NCBI RefSeq assembly: GCF_008831285.2
Contig: NW_022204507.1
Span: 6,716,174-6,780,173 of the forward strand
DNA from: Nymphaea colorata
Lineage: Eukaryota > Streptophyta > Magnoliopsida > Nymphaeales > Nymphaeaceae
Direction: 5' to 3'
DNA: 64,000 bases
The translations under genes and the position numbers were made by a program. The number at the start of each line of letters is the position of its first letter. The stretch's first letter is position 1. Below the pieces are notes generated by a model. That model worked only from the letters and a program-made list of their open reading frames with translations, searched no databases and was not told where the DNA came from. Of the stretch, positions 23,263 through 34,530 are shown piece after piece.

Positions 23263-24550
23263 ATGGTGAGAAAAGGCAAGCAGCCGGAAGCCGAGGTGAT
23301 TCCTCAAGACGATGATGAAGTTGTGGTAGAGTTGGATTTTGGAAATGAGAAGATAGCTCAGATGGAGAGCAAGATGAATGGGATAGATTGCAAGATGACT
23401 GGAATAGACAGCAAGCTAGGCCGCATGATGCAATTGATTACCGCGGTTACTACTTCAAACCATCAACTCAACCAACGCATGGAGCAGGTTGAAAAGACTA
23501 TGCAAAGTGTTATAAACCGTGAGAATCATGGCAAAACCAGGTCTAATACGCCTAGCACGTCCTATGAAAGACAAAATAATCATGAAGGACCGATAGCTAT
23601 TAACATACTTGAAGAATTAGAAAAACTCAAAAATCGGTCTAAGGGAGTGCCAAATGTGGGAGATAGGCGTGAGGGGACTGATCAACCTAATCTTAAGGTT
23701 GAATCACAAGGGGAATGCCAACCACCACTGGTCCATGATCATCAAAGACCAGTTTGGGTGGATCATGAGGAAGCTAATCGACCGGTTGATGATACGGGAC
23801 AGCCGGTAGGGTGTCAAGGGTGAGAGAACCGAAATCTGGTTGAAGCAAGAGCGCCACCACTTAAGATCGAATTTTCAAGATTTAGTTGACAGCAAACTCA
23901 TGAATGGGTTTTCAAAGCTGAAAGATATTTTCTGTGTCAAGGCATACCAAATGATAAAAAAATTACCTACGCAATGATGTACTTCGAAGGGGAAGCCTTG
24001 AAGTGGTTTCAGTGGACTAGCTACTGAGAACCAAATCAAACTTGGGAGCAGTTCAAGAATGAGCTGATGAGTAGGTTTGAAGATTCCAGAATTACAGATT
24101 TCAATGTGCAGTTAAAGAATCTCACTCAAACCGGGATGGTGTTCGCCTGTCAACACAAGTTTGAAAGTTTATCTTACCAAGTACGAGGTTGGGATGAAGC
24201 AGCATTAGTTGGAGCTTTCATTGGGGGATTGCTGCCTGATATTCAGTTGGCTGTGCTACGATCGTGACTTAAAGATATGCATGAAAGTTTCCCAACACAA
24301 AGAAGAGAAAATGGAACGGAAACGGGCTCTCCAAGAGCAAGGCAAAAGGTTTGACCCACATCGGACCAGACCGCCGGATCCAGAAATGTTACCAAAGAAG
24401 AAGGAGTTACCACAGACAACCTCTAACAGCCTAAGAAAGAATACATTACCCAGTAAGAGCGGGATGAGAGAATGGCAAGGGGGTTGTGTTATCATTGTGA
24501 TGACAAGTGGTTTCGTGGACATAAGTGCAAAGAGATCAAGTTTTTCATAG
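23263..24550 (+). pseudogene. Broken retroelement Gag (coiled coil, gag core, zinc knuckle)
   Basis: The open part 23263-23823 (186 codons) starts MVRKGKQPEAEV and has heptad-like helices (about residues 30-90, such as MNGIDCKMTGIDSKLGRMM). After a TGA the Retrotrans_gag core is readable at about 23868-24266 (WVFKAERYF, EGEALKWFQW, WEQFKNELMSRF, GAFIGGLLPDIQ), with two further in-frame TGA codons. A zinc knuckle, CYHCDDKWFRGHKCK, lies at about 24485-24530 in another frame. A short protease-like leader follows (MKVVGYISN) but lacks the catalytic DSG. The protein would bind its RNA in virus-like particles. This copy cannot make it whole. Confidence 0.85.
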
Positions 24551-24857
24551 TCATAGATGACCAAGATGAAGAGTATAAAGTTGAGCAATCACCTAGAGCA
24601 AGACATCCAGGAAGAAAGGCCGAACTATGAATCTCATGATGACAGCCAGGTGCTATGTCACACGGTAGATAATATAAGACATTCGGATCCCATGAAGGTT
24701 GTTGGATACATCAGTAACCATAATACTGCCTATCCATGGAGTAGATGTAATTTTGGGAATGCAATGGTTCAGAACGTTGGGAAAAATCCAATGGGACTTT
24801 GCCACCAAGACCATTATGTTCCCTAAGCAAATAGCAAATGACAAGTTGTCTTAACGC

Positions 24858-27800
24858 TGTTGACACAAAGTCTGCAAAGACCATAGCAGCACAAGGTCCA
24901 GGAGAAGGGTCAGACCAGATGGGCAGTAGTTCTTCCATGGGAAAGAAGGAATCACAACTGAAAGAGGCTCAAATGCAGCAAATTGCATAACAGTCCAAGA
25001 CTGTTATGACAAACCCTATACGGTCATATTGTATGCTCTAGGTGAAGGCTAAGAGAGCAGTAGAAGCATGGTGTGCTATTGCTGACAACAAGGACAAAAA
25101 ACTGTTACTTGTTGAGAAGTTCGATGACAAAACTGGGGGCTGACTTTGGCAAGCCCATGATAGAGGACGTCAAGAAATTGGGTTCATGACGAATGCCTAC
25201 AGGGGTGACCAAGGACCTCCCATATACCAAAAGTCTTTACCAAGGTCCTTGCCGAGGGACTATGGTCCTCATCCAAGCAGGGTAGGTGAGGGTGGAGATG
25301 TGAAATGTATTAAGTCAGTTCCAACACACCGTGATGACTGTCAAAAGAAAGCTTGGGGACAAGCTCCATTCAAGGGGGGTGGACTTGATGTGCACCTATC
25401 TAGAGCACAGCCGAGAGTGGCCGATGAGGCTGCCGAGGACGTAGGCAGGATACCAGCTGCTACCGCAGTCATGGTCAGAAGCGGGGAGATGGCTAGCATG
25501 GCATCAGTTGAAGCTATTGACTTTAGGCATTGTGAGGTTAACCGAGAGAAGATACAGGGAGGGCCAAGGTGTTTTGAGCAAAGTGAGGCTAATTCCATGT
25601 CAAGCAAAGCCGAGGCGCTAAATTTAGGGGGCAAGACTGAAAGGCCGATTGATATAGGCAGTCCGGAGACTAGGGAGGTTAACCTTACTTCTGAGGAGAC
25701 CAAAGCGTAAAGTGTTAGGCACAAGCCGACGAGGGAGATCACGAAGGGCAGCGATATCTGTTGTGAGGTTAATCTGAAGACTAAAGAGAGATGTGACCTA
25801 TAGATTGCAGCCGGTGACGAGAGCGAGGAGCATACAGTGGGTTGAAGCAAGGTTCAGTCAGCTGAGCAGAGCATGGAAGGGACTAGGTTCGGTCAGGTCA
25901 GTGGTCAGTAGAGCAAGGCTGAAGAGCAGAGGTTGCTGGTTCGAGCAGAGAAAGACTGCGTCAGCTGTACGAGACCAAGGAAGACTGGGCACAACCAAGA
26001 GTGCATCCGGGTCAGGTTTAGTTGGCAAGAGCTCAAGCTAACCAGAGCGCGTCACGGCTGGGTTCAAGCCCAGACCAAGTCATTGTACTTGTTTTGTTTT
26101 GGATTTGATCGAGTCTGGTCTTGTACTCGTATCAGTCCGAGACAACAGGTTAACCCCGAGACAGTCCAGCGGCATATAAGCTGGAGACTTTGCCAAAACT
26201 TGTAACTTTTGGAAATTGAACCAAAAAAAGAAATCTTTTCTCTCCCGCGCGAGAGAGTTTGAGCTGCTTAAGTGTGGCCCAAAGGCTTGTCTTGCGAAGG
26301 AGACTTTGCTGGAGAAGAAGATCGCCTACAGAACTAGAGGAGCCGAACTGGGAAGGCTACGAAAATTGTAGACGTCGAATAGAGTGCAGAAGTAGTTCCG
26401 GTCACAGTGCAAGTGCTCCCAATCCTTGAGGCACTTAGAGGTTTGAATCGGAAAAAGGATCATTCGGTTGCGCAGTAGATCGTAGCTCATCGAGGAATTG
26501 CTGAACTACACGTCGAAAGGCGGACGAACTTCTCAATCGGTAAGAAATCCTTCTCCGTGGATATTCTATTGCGAGAACTTCCAGTTTACCCGATCAGAAG
26601 AGGAGAGGATGCTGGCCTTCTGATCGATTTGAGTCAACTCATCTAATGAGATGAATAGATCGGTCTGATCTGAGTGAGATCGAAGGATTTGAGAGGCTGA
26701 TGAGGTCAGGTGAGAATGATCCCTGTTTCAGGCAGATCGCCTAACGTCTGACCTAGATCTATTTAAATTCTTTTAACTTACTGTCGCAATCTGTGTCTAA
26801 TTGTTGCGTATCCCTTGCCACGAGCTACAGAGTGAAACAGTGAGGAATCGACTGACTGAAGATGAAGAAATAGAGGCTGAATTCCTGTTCTTAAGACAAC
26901 GACGACAATCTCTGAAAATCAGCACAATTCTGGCGATCGGAGGTCGATCTGAGCAGGGAAATGGCTCAGACGTCTTCATAACTCTTGGGGGATCATTCTG
27001 GTGAAGCTTGGGAAGAATCCGAGCTGTTTTGAATAGTTCACCGGAACTGATCAGAATCATGACGGTGGATCGAGGAATTAGGTGGCAGAGTTCTGAGTGA
27101 CACCAGAAACTAGGCTGATTTCAATCCTCAACGACTCACCTTTTGATAGCTGCTTTGAAGCTGAATTTTTAGGCGTTTGTACAACAGAATCTCAGCTATC
27201 ACTGGTCCAAATTTTAGCTCAATCCGAGCTGCGGTTTAGTTTGGCGAATTTTTGAAGGTGACTGGCTCCAGACGTTGCCTAAGTCCTGCAACTGGCTGAT
27301 TTCAGGCAAAACTAGGCGTGACTTCAATTTTCAACAATCCACCTATTGGAAATGACTTTGGGGCTGATTTTTGGATCGTCTAATCCTCCAGATCTTGGCT
27401 TCCTCCAGATCAAATTTCATGATTTTTAGACCTCTGTACATGGAGTTATGATTCTTTGAAGGAACGCTAGTCTAGGAGCTGGTTAGACACCTACGAGAGG
27501 GATTCTCGCCCGTTTCCCCAAATTCTGTTATGGACTTGGGTGAAATCGATTCTCTAGTGCATTCTCCATGACTTGAGCTTGATGATTGTAGAATTATCTT
27601 CTGCTTGAGCTCTTGATTCCTTCACAGCACCATACTCTCTGCTGATAGCTGTGGCAGCAAGCTGTTGAATTAGGCGAGAAGCAGAACTTGTTGGAGCTCG
27701 ATCTTGTAGCAAGGAGCTGTCTTGACTAGGTGTGCGTCGTTGCCCATTCGACGCCAGCATCCCCCTAATTCGATTACAGATAGTAGGGGTTGATCTCATC

Positions 27801-28681
27801 TCTGGTGAAGCATCTCCACTCCTGCATTCATCTGTGATTTCGGATTGCATACAGTGACTGCTCCTGTTTTCTCAAAGCGCACTTCACAGGCATAGCAGGC
27901 TGGTGGTGGACTTCATTCCAATCTACCGTCCATTTGAAGGCGAAGGGCGATCTTCAGCACCAATCTGAAGATAGCTTCCCCCAATCTATATCACACAATT
28001 GGGGTTTCCTGCAATTGGGGTGACACACCTTCTCCATTACTTTCTGTTAGCTGTTTCTTACAAGAACAGTAAACTACTAGTGTTGTCTTAAACACTAGGA
28101 GCCTGCGCATTGGAGATTGACCGCCATCGGAGGACTTGTAGCCGATTGAGCTGTGGAGTATTGCTGAATACTAAGGATATATTTGGCCTTCTTCCTCGGT
28201 GAGTGCTGGACTAGCTCCAGCAAGGTACATCCGAAACCCGCTATAGCTGCATGGGTGGGTGCATTTGATTTCCAGCCAACCTTTGGGTTTGCAGCCATTC
28301 GGGAATCCTCCAAAGCTCACCAAGCTGAGGACACATTCCCAAGCTATCGGACTGTCCTAGGGCGAAGGGTGTGGAATTCTCGACCTAGGGATTGAATGTA
28401 TGGTTTGGCATGGATGATGTGATTGTTGAGTGAGGGAGAGATCTTCTTGTATCGTTGACGCTTGTAAAGCCTCACATTCCCATTCTTGATTTGTAGTAGG
28501 TTGAACCACTACTTGTATATCAGTCCTAAGAGATATATTCAGTCGGGGTTGTGTCCAACTAGGGAACGAAATTTTGTAATCCCTATTCTTTTAACCTTTC
28601 TCGGCATGTTAACCCCAATGGATCTTGAGAAGCGACTGCAACTTGGTCTCTTTTGAGCAGCTACAAGGGCAGGTCGCATCA
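24858..28681 (+). repeat. 3' LTR (about 3.82 kb, longer than the 5' LTR)
   Basis: Same ends as the 5' LTR. It includes the broken U3 ORF (25186-25710 is its longest open part), TATA at 26175 and about 1.36 kb (about 27042-28406) absent from the 5' LTR. Homology resumes at GATGTGATTGTTGAGTGAGG. The extra segment has short frames on both strands (27850-27554 minus, 28183-28395 plus) with no known domain. Confidence 0.9.
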
Positions 28682-29099
28682 GATGCCCAGCAAGCAAATT
28701 GATGAAAAATGATAGAACAGAAACAAATAATTAGTAAAGCATCTAAAAGAATGGGGAATTTTTTTTGTACAATCCAAGCAATCCATAAGAAAATGTTTCA
28801 GTATATCACAAAAACCAACTAGCAATAGCCTACAGAGGACATGCATTTTCTAGAGGTGAAATTTTTCCCCAAAAATCAGATAATTCTTCCCAGGATGTCT
28901 GGGACATAAACCTTATTGGCCGTCCAGCCAATGATCATAAAATCTGATGAAAGTTGCTGAACGAGAGCTCATTGCTGCATCCATGTGGTAGTTGTGGAAT
29001 CAGCAGTCAACCATACAGCCCAAAGCCACAAATGTGCTGCAATAATGTAACATCAAAATATATATGAGACTTCTTTTTTCCAACAATTAAAAGGCTTAC

Positions 29100-29201
29100 T
29101 GCATTAAGTGAACTTGTCTTGGCACATGAAATGCATTCTATTCCACCAACATCCAGGAGCAAGAATGTATGAGCTGAAACGATGCACCCACAATGTAAAC
29201 G
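29100..29201 (-). pseudogene. VAL-like exon 3 (RLHCGC segment)
   Basis: The 34 codons RLHCGCIVSAHTFLLLDVGG and then IECISCAKTSSLNA lie between an acceptor TTCCAG and a donor GTAAGC. RLHCGC followed by the GG(V/I)-C-SC motif is diagnostic of the VAL/HSI2 PHD-like region. The exon itself is intact. Confidence 0.88.
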
Positions 29202-29510
29202 CTGGAATAAGAAACATTTTGTTAAGGAAAGGAATTTTTTAAGTAATTCCAAAAACAACTTAGGGCTACAGTTTTTGACATAATGGAACCTGAATGTATC
29301 TAACTGCATTCTAAATAAAAGAATACAAGTTGATGCTTGTGTTCTCAAGCATCAGAACAGATATTAGTGCAATTCATCAAAAAAGTGTAGCCAGTTCCAT
29401 TTGTAGGTTCTTCAACTTGCTACGTTTTGATGCATGAACAGTAGATCAGAGCATTTTCATATTTTTAACACAGGGCAACTAGAGTTGATGTTTACGTCCC
29501 AGTTTCTAAC

Positions 29511-29590
29511 CTTTCCACATGTCTCACAGTTCCTCCACCAGCAGCATCAAAATGAAAATCATCAAAAACCTTAACTCATCATACGCAGAA
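29511..29590 (-). pseudogene. VAL-like exon 2 with two single-base deletions
   Basis: It is bounded by an acceptor TTGTAG and a donor GTTAGA. The readable pieces are SAYDELRF, DDFHFDAAG and, after a frame change, RNCETCGK, matching the family's Cys-rich finger. The exon is 80 bp, whereas phases from exons 1 and 3 demand 82. One base is missing at the RFC position and one in the Gly-Trp codons of AAGWRN. The net loss of two bases leaves exon 3 out of frame. Confidence 0.8.
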
Positions 29591-30977
29591 CTACAAGATC
29601 AAAAGAGAGTTATCAACAGAATGTGGCAGAATATTGGTTACTGCTTCCTAGGTGATTAAAAGAAAAGAAGAAAAAACCAAATACAGTTAATGCATTGGAG
29701 ATAAAGTTTTTAAAAGAGGTTCAAAGATGGACTATCAGTAAAGAAAAAGATTCTGACGAAATTCTCTACAGAAAAGCCATCAAAAATAGGAAAAATATAA
29801 TAGATCCACATGTAACATGAAATCCCCCAATGGTGTGATAACTTGGTAATATCCAAATCTAGCAACAGCAAAGGAGCCCCATTCCTCTATGCATACAAAA
29901 TTCTAAAAGATAGAATTCTTCTCTACCGACCAATAGCTGCTAGTGATGGATAGCTCTTCACAGTCACCACTACGACAGGCAAAGGTTCATTACGGACAAG
30001 TATGACGTCTAACCGACTCTCCAGCGCTCGACAAAAAAGGGGGTAGCCGACCGATGCTCCATTCCGTCAGAGGAAAAATAGTTTCCCACTTTACAGGCCA
30101 GATGCAAAATTAAAAAGGCCATCTGCATGCATTTAAACAAATAAGAGAGCTTCATTCTTTACAAAATTCGCCTAGAACAGGGAAACGAAACCACATTTTC
30201 TGCACACCACCGCTTCAATAACCAAGAAATGATCGACTTCCGCACCAAATCAACAGAAAAGTGAAGGCTTCACAGTAAGACATGTAGCTTTCCTTGTCGA
30301 ATCTGCTCGAGCGCATGACACCCAGCACATCACCACCATGGGCATACACTCCACACATACAGACTCTGTAAAAAATTCACAGAAAGAAAAAGCCAGATAT
30401 CTATGTTTTTTTCAAGTGGACGCCGATGTAATTTCACTGGAGAATCTGAAAATAAATTGATTTTGGCATTCCTATGCAGATCCCAAGAGAATGCATAGGA
30501 TAAAACTTAAGAGACAAAAGTAGACCTCGTCTTAAGGGAGCCTCAAATTCCGATAAAATCTATGAATTTGCAGATATCAACACGTACATTTGTGCGGAAA
30601 ATGTCATGACAGGTCAAATCCAATATTAAATCTAGCACTTCAAATTCCTAACAGTTTCACAGCGACAACTTAGAGAAAACCATGTGATTCCAAAGGAGGC
30701 AAACTTGTCACTCTGCCGAAAATTATTAACGAGAAAAAGCTTCAAGAAAAATAAAATTCACATTTCTGGCGAATCACGATCCTTTGTACCCCAAGGAAAT
30801 TTTATACACAAAAAATTTCAGCATCCATCATTTTAATTGTGCGTCCATCAACTTAATTGTCCTAACGAGGATGTAAAAAACTGTTTCAAGAACGACAAAG
30901 ATATCTTCTTTATGCTGATCTCCTAGCCGGGCAACAACCAGACGAAAAAAGAACAAAACAGAGGAAAAAGAACATAC

Positions 30978-31114
30978 TCGTAGTGGCCACAGAGCTCGGC
31001 CACGTCATCGGACCTTAATCTCCTTCCTTTCCACCACCTCTCCGATGACGAGGCACCACACTTTGGGTTGAAGCAGATCTTCGAGAAAGAGGAAGGTGCG
31101 GCCATCTCTTCCAA
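30978..31114 (-). pseudogene. VAL-like exon 1 (start codon and first Cys pair)
   Basis: The exon starts at ATG (31114-31112) and encodes MEEMAAPSSF, then ICFNPKCGASSSERWWKG, then RLRSDDVAELCGH. This matches the N-terminal signature of VAL/HSI2 proteins (C-x-N-x-x-C, then LRSG-x-x-A-x-LC). It ends in phase 2 at a GTATGT donor (30977). The family's next Cys and Gly are replaced by Tyr and Asp, consistent with two G to A changes. The exon lies about 1.1 kb from the end of the SBP relic upstream. Confidence 0.8.
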
Positions 31115-32199
31115 CTGAAAACAACAATTAACCAGAACAAACTCTGAGCCCGCGAAGAGTATTTGTAGGGCGAACTAAAACACGTAACAACACCAAGACT
31201 AGAAAAAGGAAAACCGCAAACTTCTTGATCAATCTTCCACGAGCGAGAAAAGAGGGGAGAAGCAGATGGTTTCAAGAGTCTAACTCGTGTATGTCTCTTC
31301 AAGAGTCTAACTCATGTATGTCTCTTCCTCCTCCTCCTACGTCTGCCACCACCGCTGCCACGGCTGCCGGTGCTTTGGCTGGCCTTTGCTCGTTTAGTGC
31401 CATCGTCTCCCTCATCGCTGTCATTGATTCCCGTTACACCTTGGCATCTCATATGCAGCAAACGTCATGCAGGCACGTAACACCCTCTTACACATTTCAC
31501 ACACAAATAGAGGCTCACCCACCCAACACTATTTTGTGTTGCTTCTTTTTTGCTCGTAAGTCTTCCTCATCCTTTTTCCCCCCAAACTCCTCTTCTCTCT
31601 CTCTCTCTCACCCTCGGTCGTTTGCCTGTTCTCCACTGCCCTCCGGGCCACTGCCATTTTATAAGTGAGTCTTAGCCTCATCCCAGAACACTGATCTTTC
31701 CTCTAGTTAGAACCTGCTGTAACCATAGAGGATTCAATCTGTGCTTTGGTGGGGTTGGACAGTTCGAGCCTTGTCCACTATACCTTGATATGGATGGCCT
31801 AGTTTTGCTGCATTCCATTCTTGACTCTATACTCAAGTGGCCCGCAACCCAATCCATCTTTTTGTCCTCTTTCTAGGATGGTGTGGGATAAAAAAAAGAA
31901 TTGGGGAAAAATTTTCACCGTCATTTCTTTGATGGGAAACATTTTTCATCCGTGAAGGTGGGAGAACATGCGACGGAGGGAGAACATGCGACAAAGACAT
32001 CTACTTTTGTATTTAAAAACTTATCTACGATGTTATGCCACCTCTTTGAATTCTCCAAATTAATCCAACAACCCAAGGCGTTGTGCTTCTTGAGCAATTC
32101 CCATGTGGTACTTCAACATAATGGGCACTCTTGTTTGAATACACATCTTATTTCCGTTCTCATCTCATTTATTCTCAAACGACCACGAAGTCAACCCTA
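31115..32199. other. Upstream flank of the VAL-like exon 1
   Basis: A 27-bp direct repeat (TTCAAGAGTCTAACTC unit) occurs at about 31269-31322. An open plus-strand frame at 31225-31668 reads Pro/Ala-rich then hydrophobic (AGALAGLCSFSAIVSLIAVI). I do not recognise it, and its start overlaps the 5' flank of VAL exon 1. A CT run lies at about 31595-31612. This may include the former VAL promoter and 5' leader on the minus strand. Confidence 0.4.
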
Positions 32200-33240
32200 A
32201 ATAGGACCATCAGGTTCAAGCCCAAAATCTACAAAGAAGCTTGGATTCAGCTTCAATTCACCCTTCTCTGTGTCCATGTCAATCTGCAGCATATGTGAGC
32301 CCTCCTCCAAGATCTCTGGATAGAATTGCTGATCCCATGTGCTAAAGAGTGAGTTAGTCACCTACAATCTCTTACCGTCCAAGCTCAACCGGATCATTTG
32401 TGGCCCACCTCTGAGTCTGTTTTTCTGAGGAAAGCAAGAAAAGGTAAGAACAAAATGACTAAAACACACACTTTTACTGCAACTATCTGGCTTCCCTTCT
32501 GAATGAGTCCACCAACCTATAGTTGTCTAGTCAAAACAGGCTTTGAAGGGTCCTCAATGTTGTATTGCCTGACATCACGATGCAGCCAGTTTGAGAAGTA
32601 AAGGAAGCGTTCAACCAGTGACATAACGAAATCAGTTATAAGTCCAGGCATGTCGGGCATAATCCAATTCCAAAAGGTGTCACAGATATTGCAACATAGA
32701 AGAAACAAACAAGCAATTTAGGACCCTCTCTCTCTCTAGTACTCTCTCACATATGCACACATACAGTAATGTGAACATAAGCAAATGGTACCTCATGGCT
32801 CCACGATCCACTTGGACTTTGGAAAAACCTAATCATGTTGCTGCTTAATGCAGACCCAACGTAACCTGTATAGAATCTACAGGATAGTATCAAAATAGTC
32901 ATAAGTAATAGCCACTACAATAGATGATCATATCAAGCATAGGGTGCACTTTTCAGGGCGACGATATTTGACACAGTCACACTGACCTCCAAAGGTAGGA
33001 GATCTGAGTTACCAATGTCCAGTCTGTTTTAGTTCAACATCGAGCCACCTGTATACATGTAGATGTCTTCATAACGACCATCTTCTACATGTTGGAGACT
33101 GAACCCTTCTGTAAAATATTTTGGTGCTCCCCATGATGAACTAATCATGGTCTTGTGTCAGGGCTGATACCAGAAGTCATATCCAAATAGAGGACTTACC
33201 AAGTTTCTCCCATCTGAACCAGAACATACATATCGGAGAT
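32200..33240 (-). pseudogene. Selenium-binding protein (SBP/methanethiol oxidase family) pseudogene
   Basis: Minus-strand exons read FGYDFWYQP-stop-HKTMISSSWGAP then GFSLQHVEDGRY (about 33215-33000), SALSSNMIRFFQ-SGSWSHE (32865-32792), [14 protein letters not shown] then [20 protein letters not shown] (about 32690-32520), and RLRGGPQMIRLSLDGKRL then [13 protein letters not shown] and [16 protein letters not shown] (32424-32200). These are the central signatures of plant SBP1-like proteins, cytosolic beta-propeller thiol or metal-binding enzymes. Lesions include CGA to TGA in WYQPR, TGG to TAG before VGGLIQKGS, Tyr to TAG after GKRL, and frameshifts. The N-terminal third and the C-terminus after EPDG are missing. 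Confidence 0.88.
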
Positions 33241-34473
33241 CAAAAGTACCAGATTTCAACACAAATGAAGATCTTAAGAAGTCCATGTGATCTTAAGCCA
33301 CATCAGATGCATGGGATAAAAGCTAAAATTCATTCCAAGAAGTCCATGTGATCTTAAGAGATGTATCTTATCACAGGAAAATCAAGTGAGGACAGTGATT
33401 AAGCTCATGTGAGGCAGTGTTAAGTAATCTTGTACAAGAAAAAATAACTTGCCAGAACCAGTTCACTGATGTGAAAGCTCAACCTGTCACACTTAAATTT
33501 ATAGAAAGAGATCAGATTTGGTGTGGAAAGAACTAGTGATACTGGCACAATGCAAGTCCCCTGCTTGTTTTCTCTAAACAATGGAAAATAGAAACTGTTG
33601 AACATATATGACAGAGGACTGTGTTAGTGAGTTCATGATTGAAATAACATGTCATCAAAATAATTGCTGCAGACCATAAAAGATTTCATTCAGAAAATTT
33701 GTAAGCTTTGAGGACAATTTCAATGACCAATACTGAGATAAAAACATTATGAAAAAGCAAGAATGTATTATCGCTGAGGTTCCAAGCCATGGTACATTTT
33801 GAACATGGAAAGAGAATACTTACGTCTCACTGTATGCATGTTATGCATGTACATCATCTTCTCTGAATCCCCCGATATAAACATGGGGATTGGGCTGACC
33901 TGCAATTCTAAAATTACAAAAGATGCGCTTACAAAAATACATGGAGGAATGTTCGGATGAAAGAAATGGATCAGAATGCAGTTCACTGCAAAGGAAAGTT
34001 CCTTTGCTAGTTGCTCTCTCCAATTCTCCTTGAGAAAATGCTTTTGAAAGCTGTCTAAGGTAGAATTCAGAGAAAACTTCAAGCATAATCCTTTCATCTT
34101 TAGATTTGTTTAAACCAAATATATCCTTCAAATATCCAAAGCAGTAAGCTGCATGTAGAAAAAGAACAGAGAAAAATTTTAGAAAATTATAAGCACAAGA
34201 AAGGAAGTGCAACTAAGGACCTCCATCTATTTGCATAACCTACAAATGTTTTGGACATCTATGAATCCAGAAACTGCATAATGTAAACTCACATTTTTTT
34301 TTCTTCAATATGCCCATTATAGAAAGCTTGCATTAATATGATCGAAAGAAGCTTCAAGTCATCCACTTTTCCATCCATCATGTTTACCACCTAAAACAAG
34401 AATAAATAGTAGTGACCAGAAATTGCACACTAAGAAATCCACCAGATTCAACAAGTTCAATTATATCATTGTA
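33241..34473. other. Unassigned sequence with a 123-codon minus-strand ORF
   Basis: The frame 34212-33841 (minus) reads FGLNKSKDERIMLEVFSEFY, then LRQLSKAFSQGELERATSK and a Cys/Ser-rich end. It lies upstream of the SBP relic but does not match SBP N-terminal sequence. I do not recognise it. It may be an exon of another broken gene. The remainder is AT-rich. Confidence 0.35.
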
Positions 34474-34530
34474 GAACACTTTTGTCCCACCTTTTTCCAG
34501 CAGTTTTAACCAATTTGAGCATTTCGGACA

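Larger units (their letters stand above)
20744..28681 (+). mobile_element. Non-autonomous gag-only LTR retrotransposon with very long LTRs
   Basis: Direct repeats at 20744-23221 and 24858-28681 both begin TGTTGACACAAAG and end GGTCGCATCA. The 5' copy is followed, after AG, by TGGTATCAGAGC, the classic tRNA-iMet primer site. The 1.64-kb interior contains only a broken gag with zinc knuckle. Protease, RT, RNase H and integrase are absent, and no polypurine tract is evident before the 3' LTR. The shape (long LTRs, short gag interior) is that of a TR-GAG or LARD-like parasite of an autonomous gypsy element. Flanks ATGGC (left) and GATGC (right) do not form a clean target duplication. It lies opposite to and inside the VAL-like pseudogene. 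Confidence 0.9.
28682..30977. other. Introns 1-3 of the VAL-like pseudogene
   Basis: Apart from exons 2 and 3 described separately, this is AT-rich intronic sequence. No independent gene or element is seen. Confidence 0.6.
19372..31114 (-). pseudogene. VAL/HSI2-type B3-domain repressor pseudogene, interrupted by an LTR element
   Basis: The exons are recognisable one by one on the minus strand: N-terminal Cys-rich PHD-like region (31114-30978, 29590-29511, 29201-29100), linker (about 20215-19977) and B3 domain (19836-19740, 19545-19372). Arabidopsis VAL/HSI2 proteins bind RY (CATGCA) elements through B3 and help Polycomb silencing of seed-maturation genes. Here exon 2 has lost two single bases and exon 7 one base. 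B3 residues AGRIGR read TDWIGC. The end of B3, the CW domain and the EAR motif are not found. Intron phases still match across exons 1/2 and 5/6. The retroelement at 20744-28681 lies in the opposite orientation between exons 3 and 5. The fragment is very unlikely to be functional. Confidence 0.85.

Noticed and set aside
20739-28686. Target-site duplication of the long-LTR element (ATGGC / GATGC)
   Set aside because: The pentamers differ. They are too dissimilar to call, though LTR ends and the primer site are clear.
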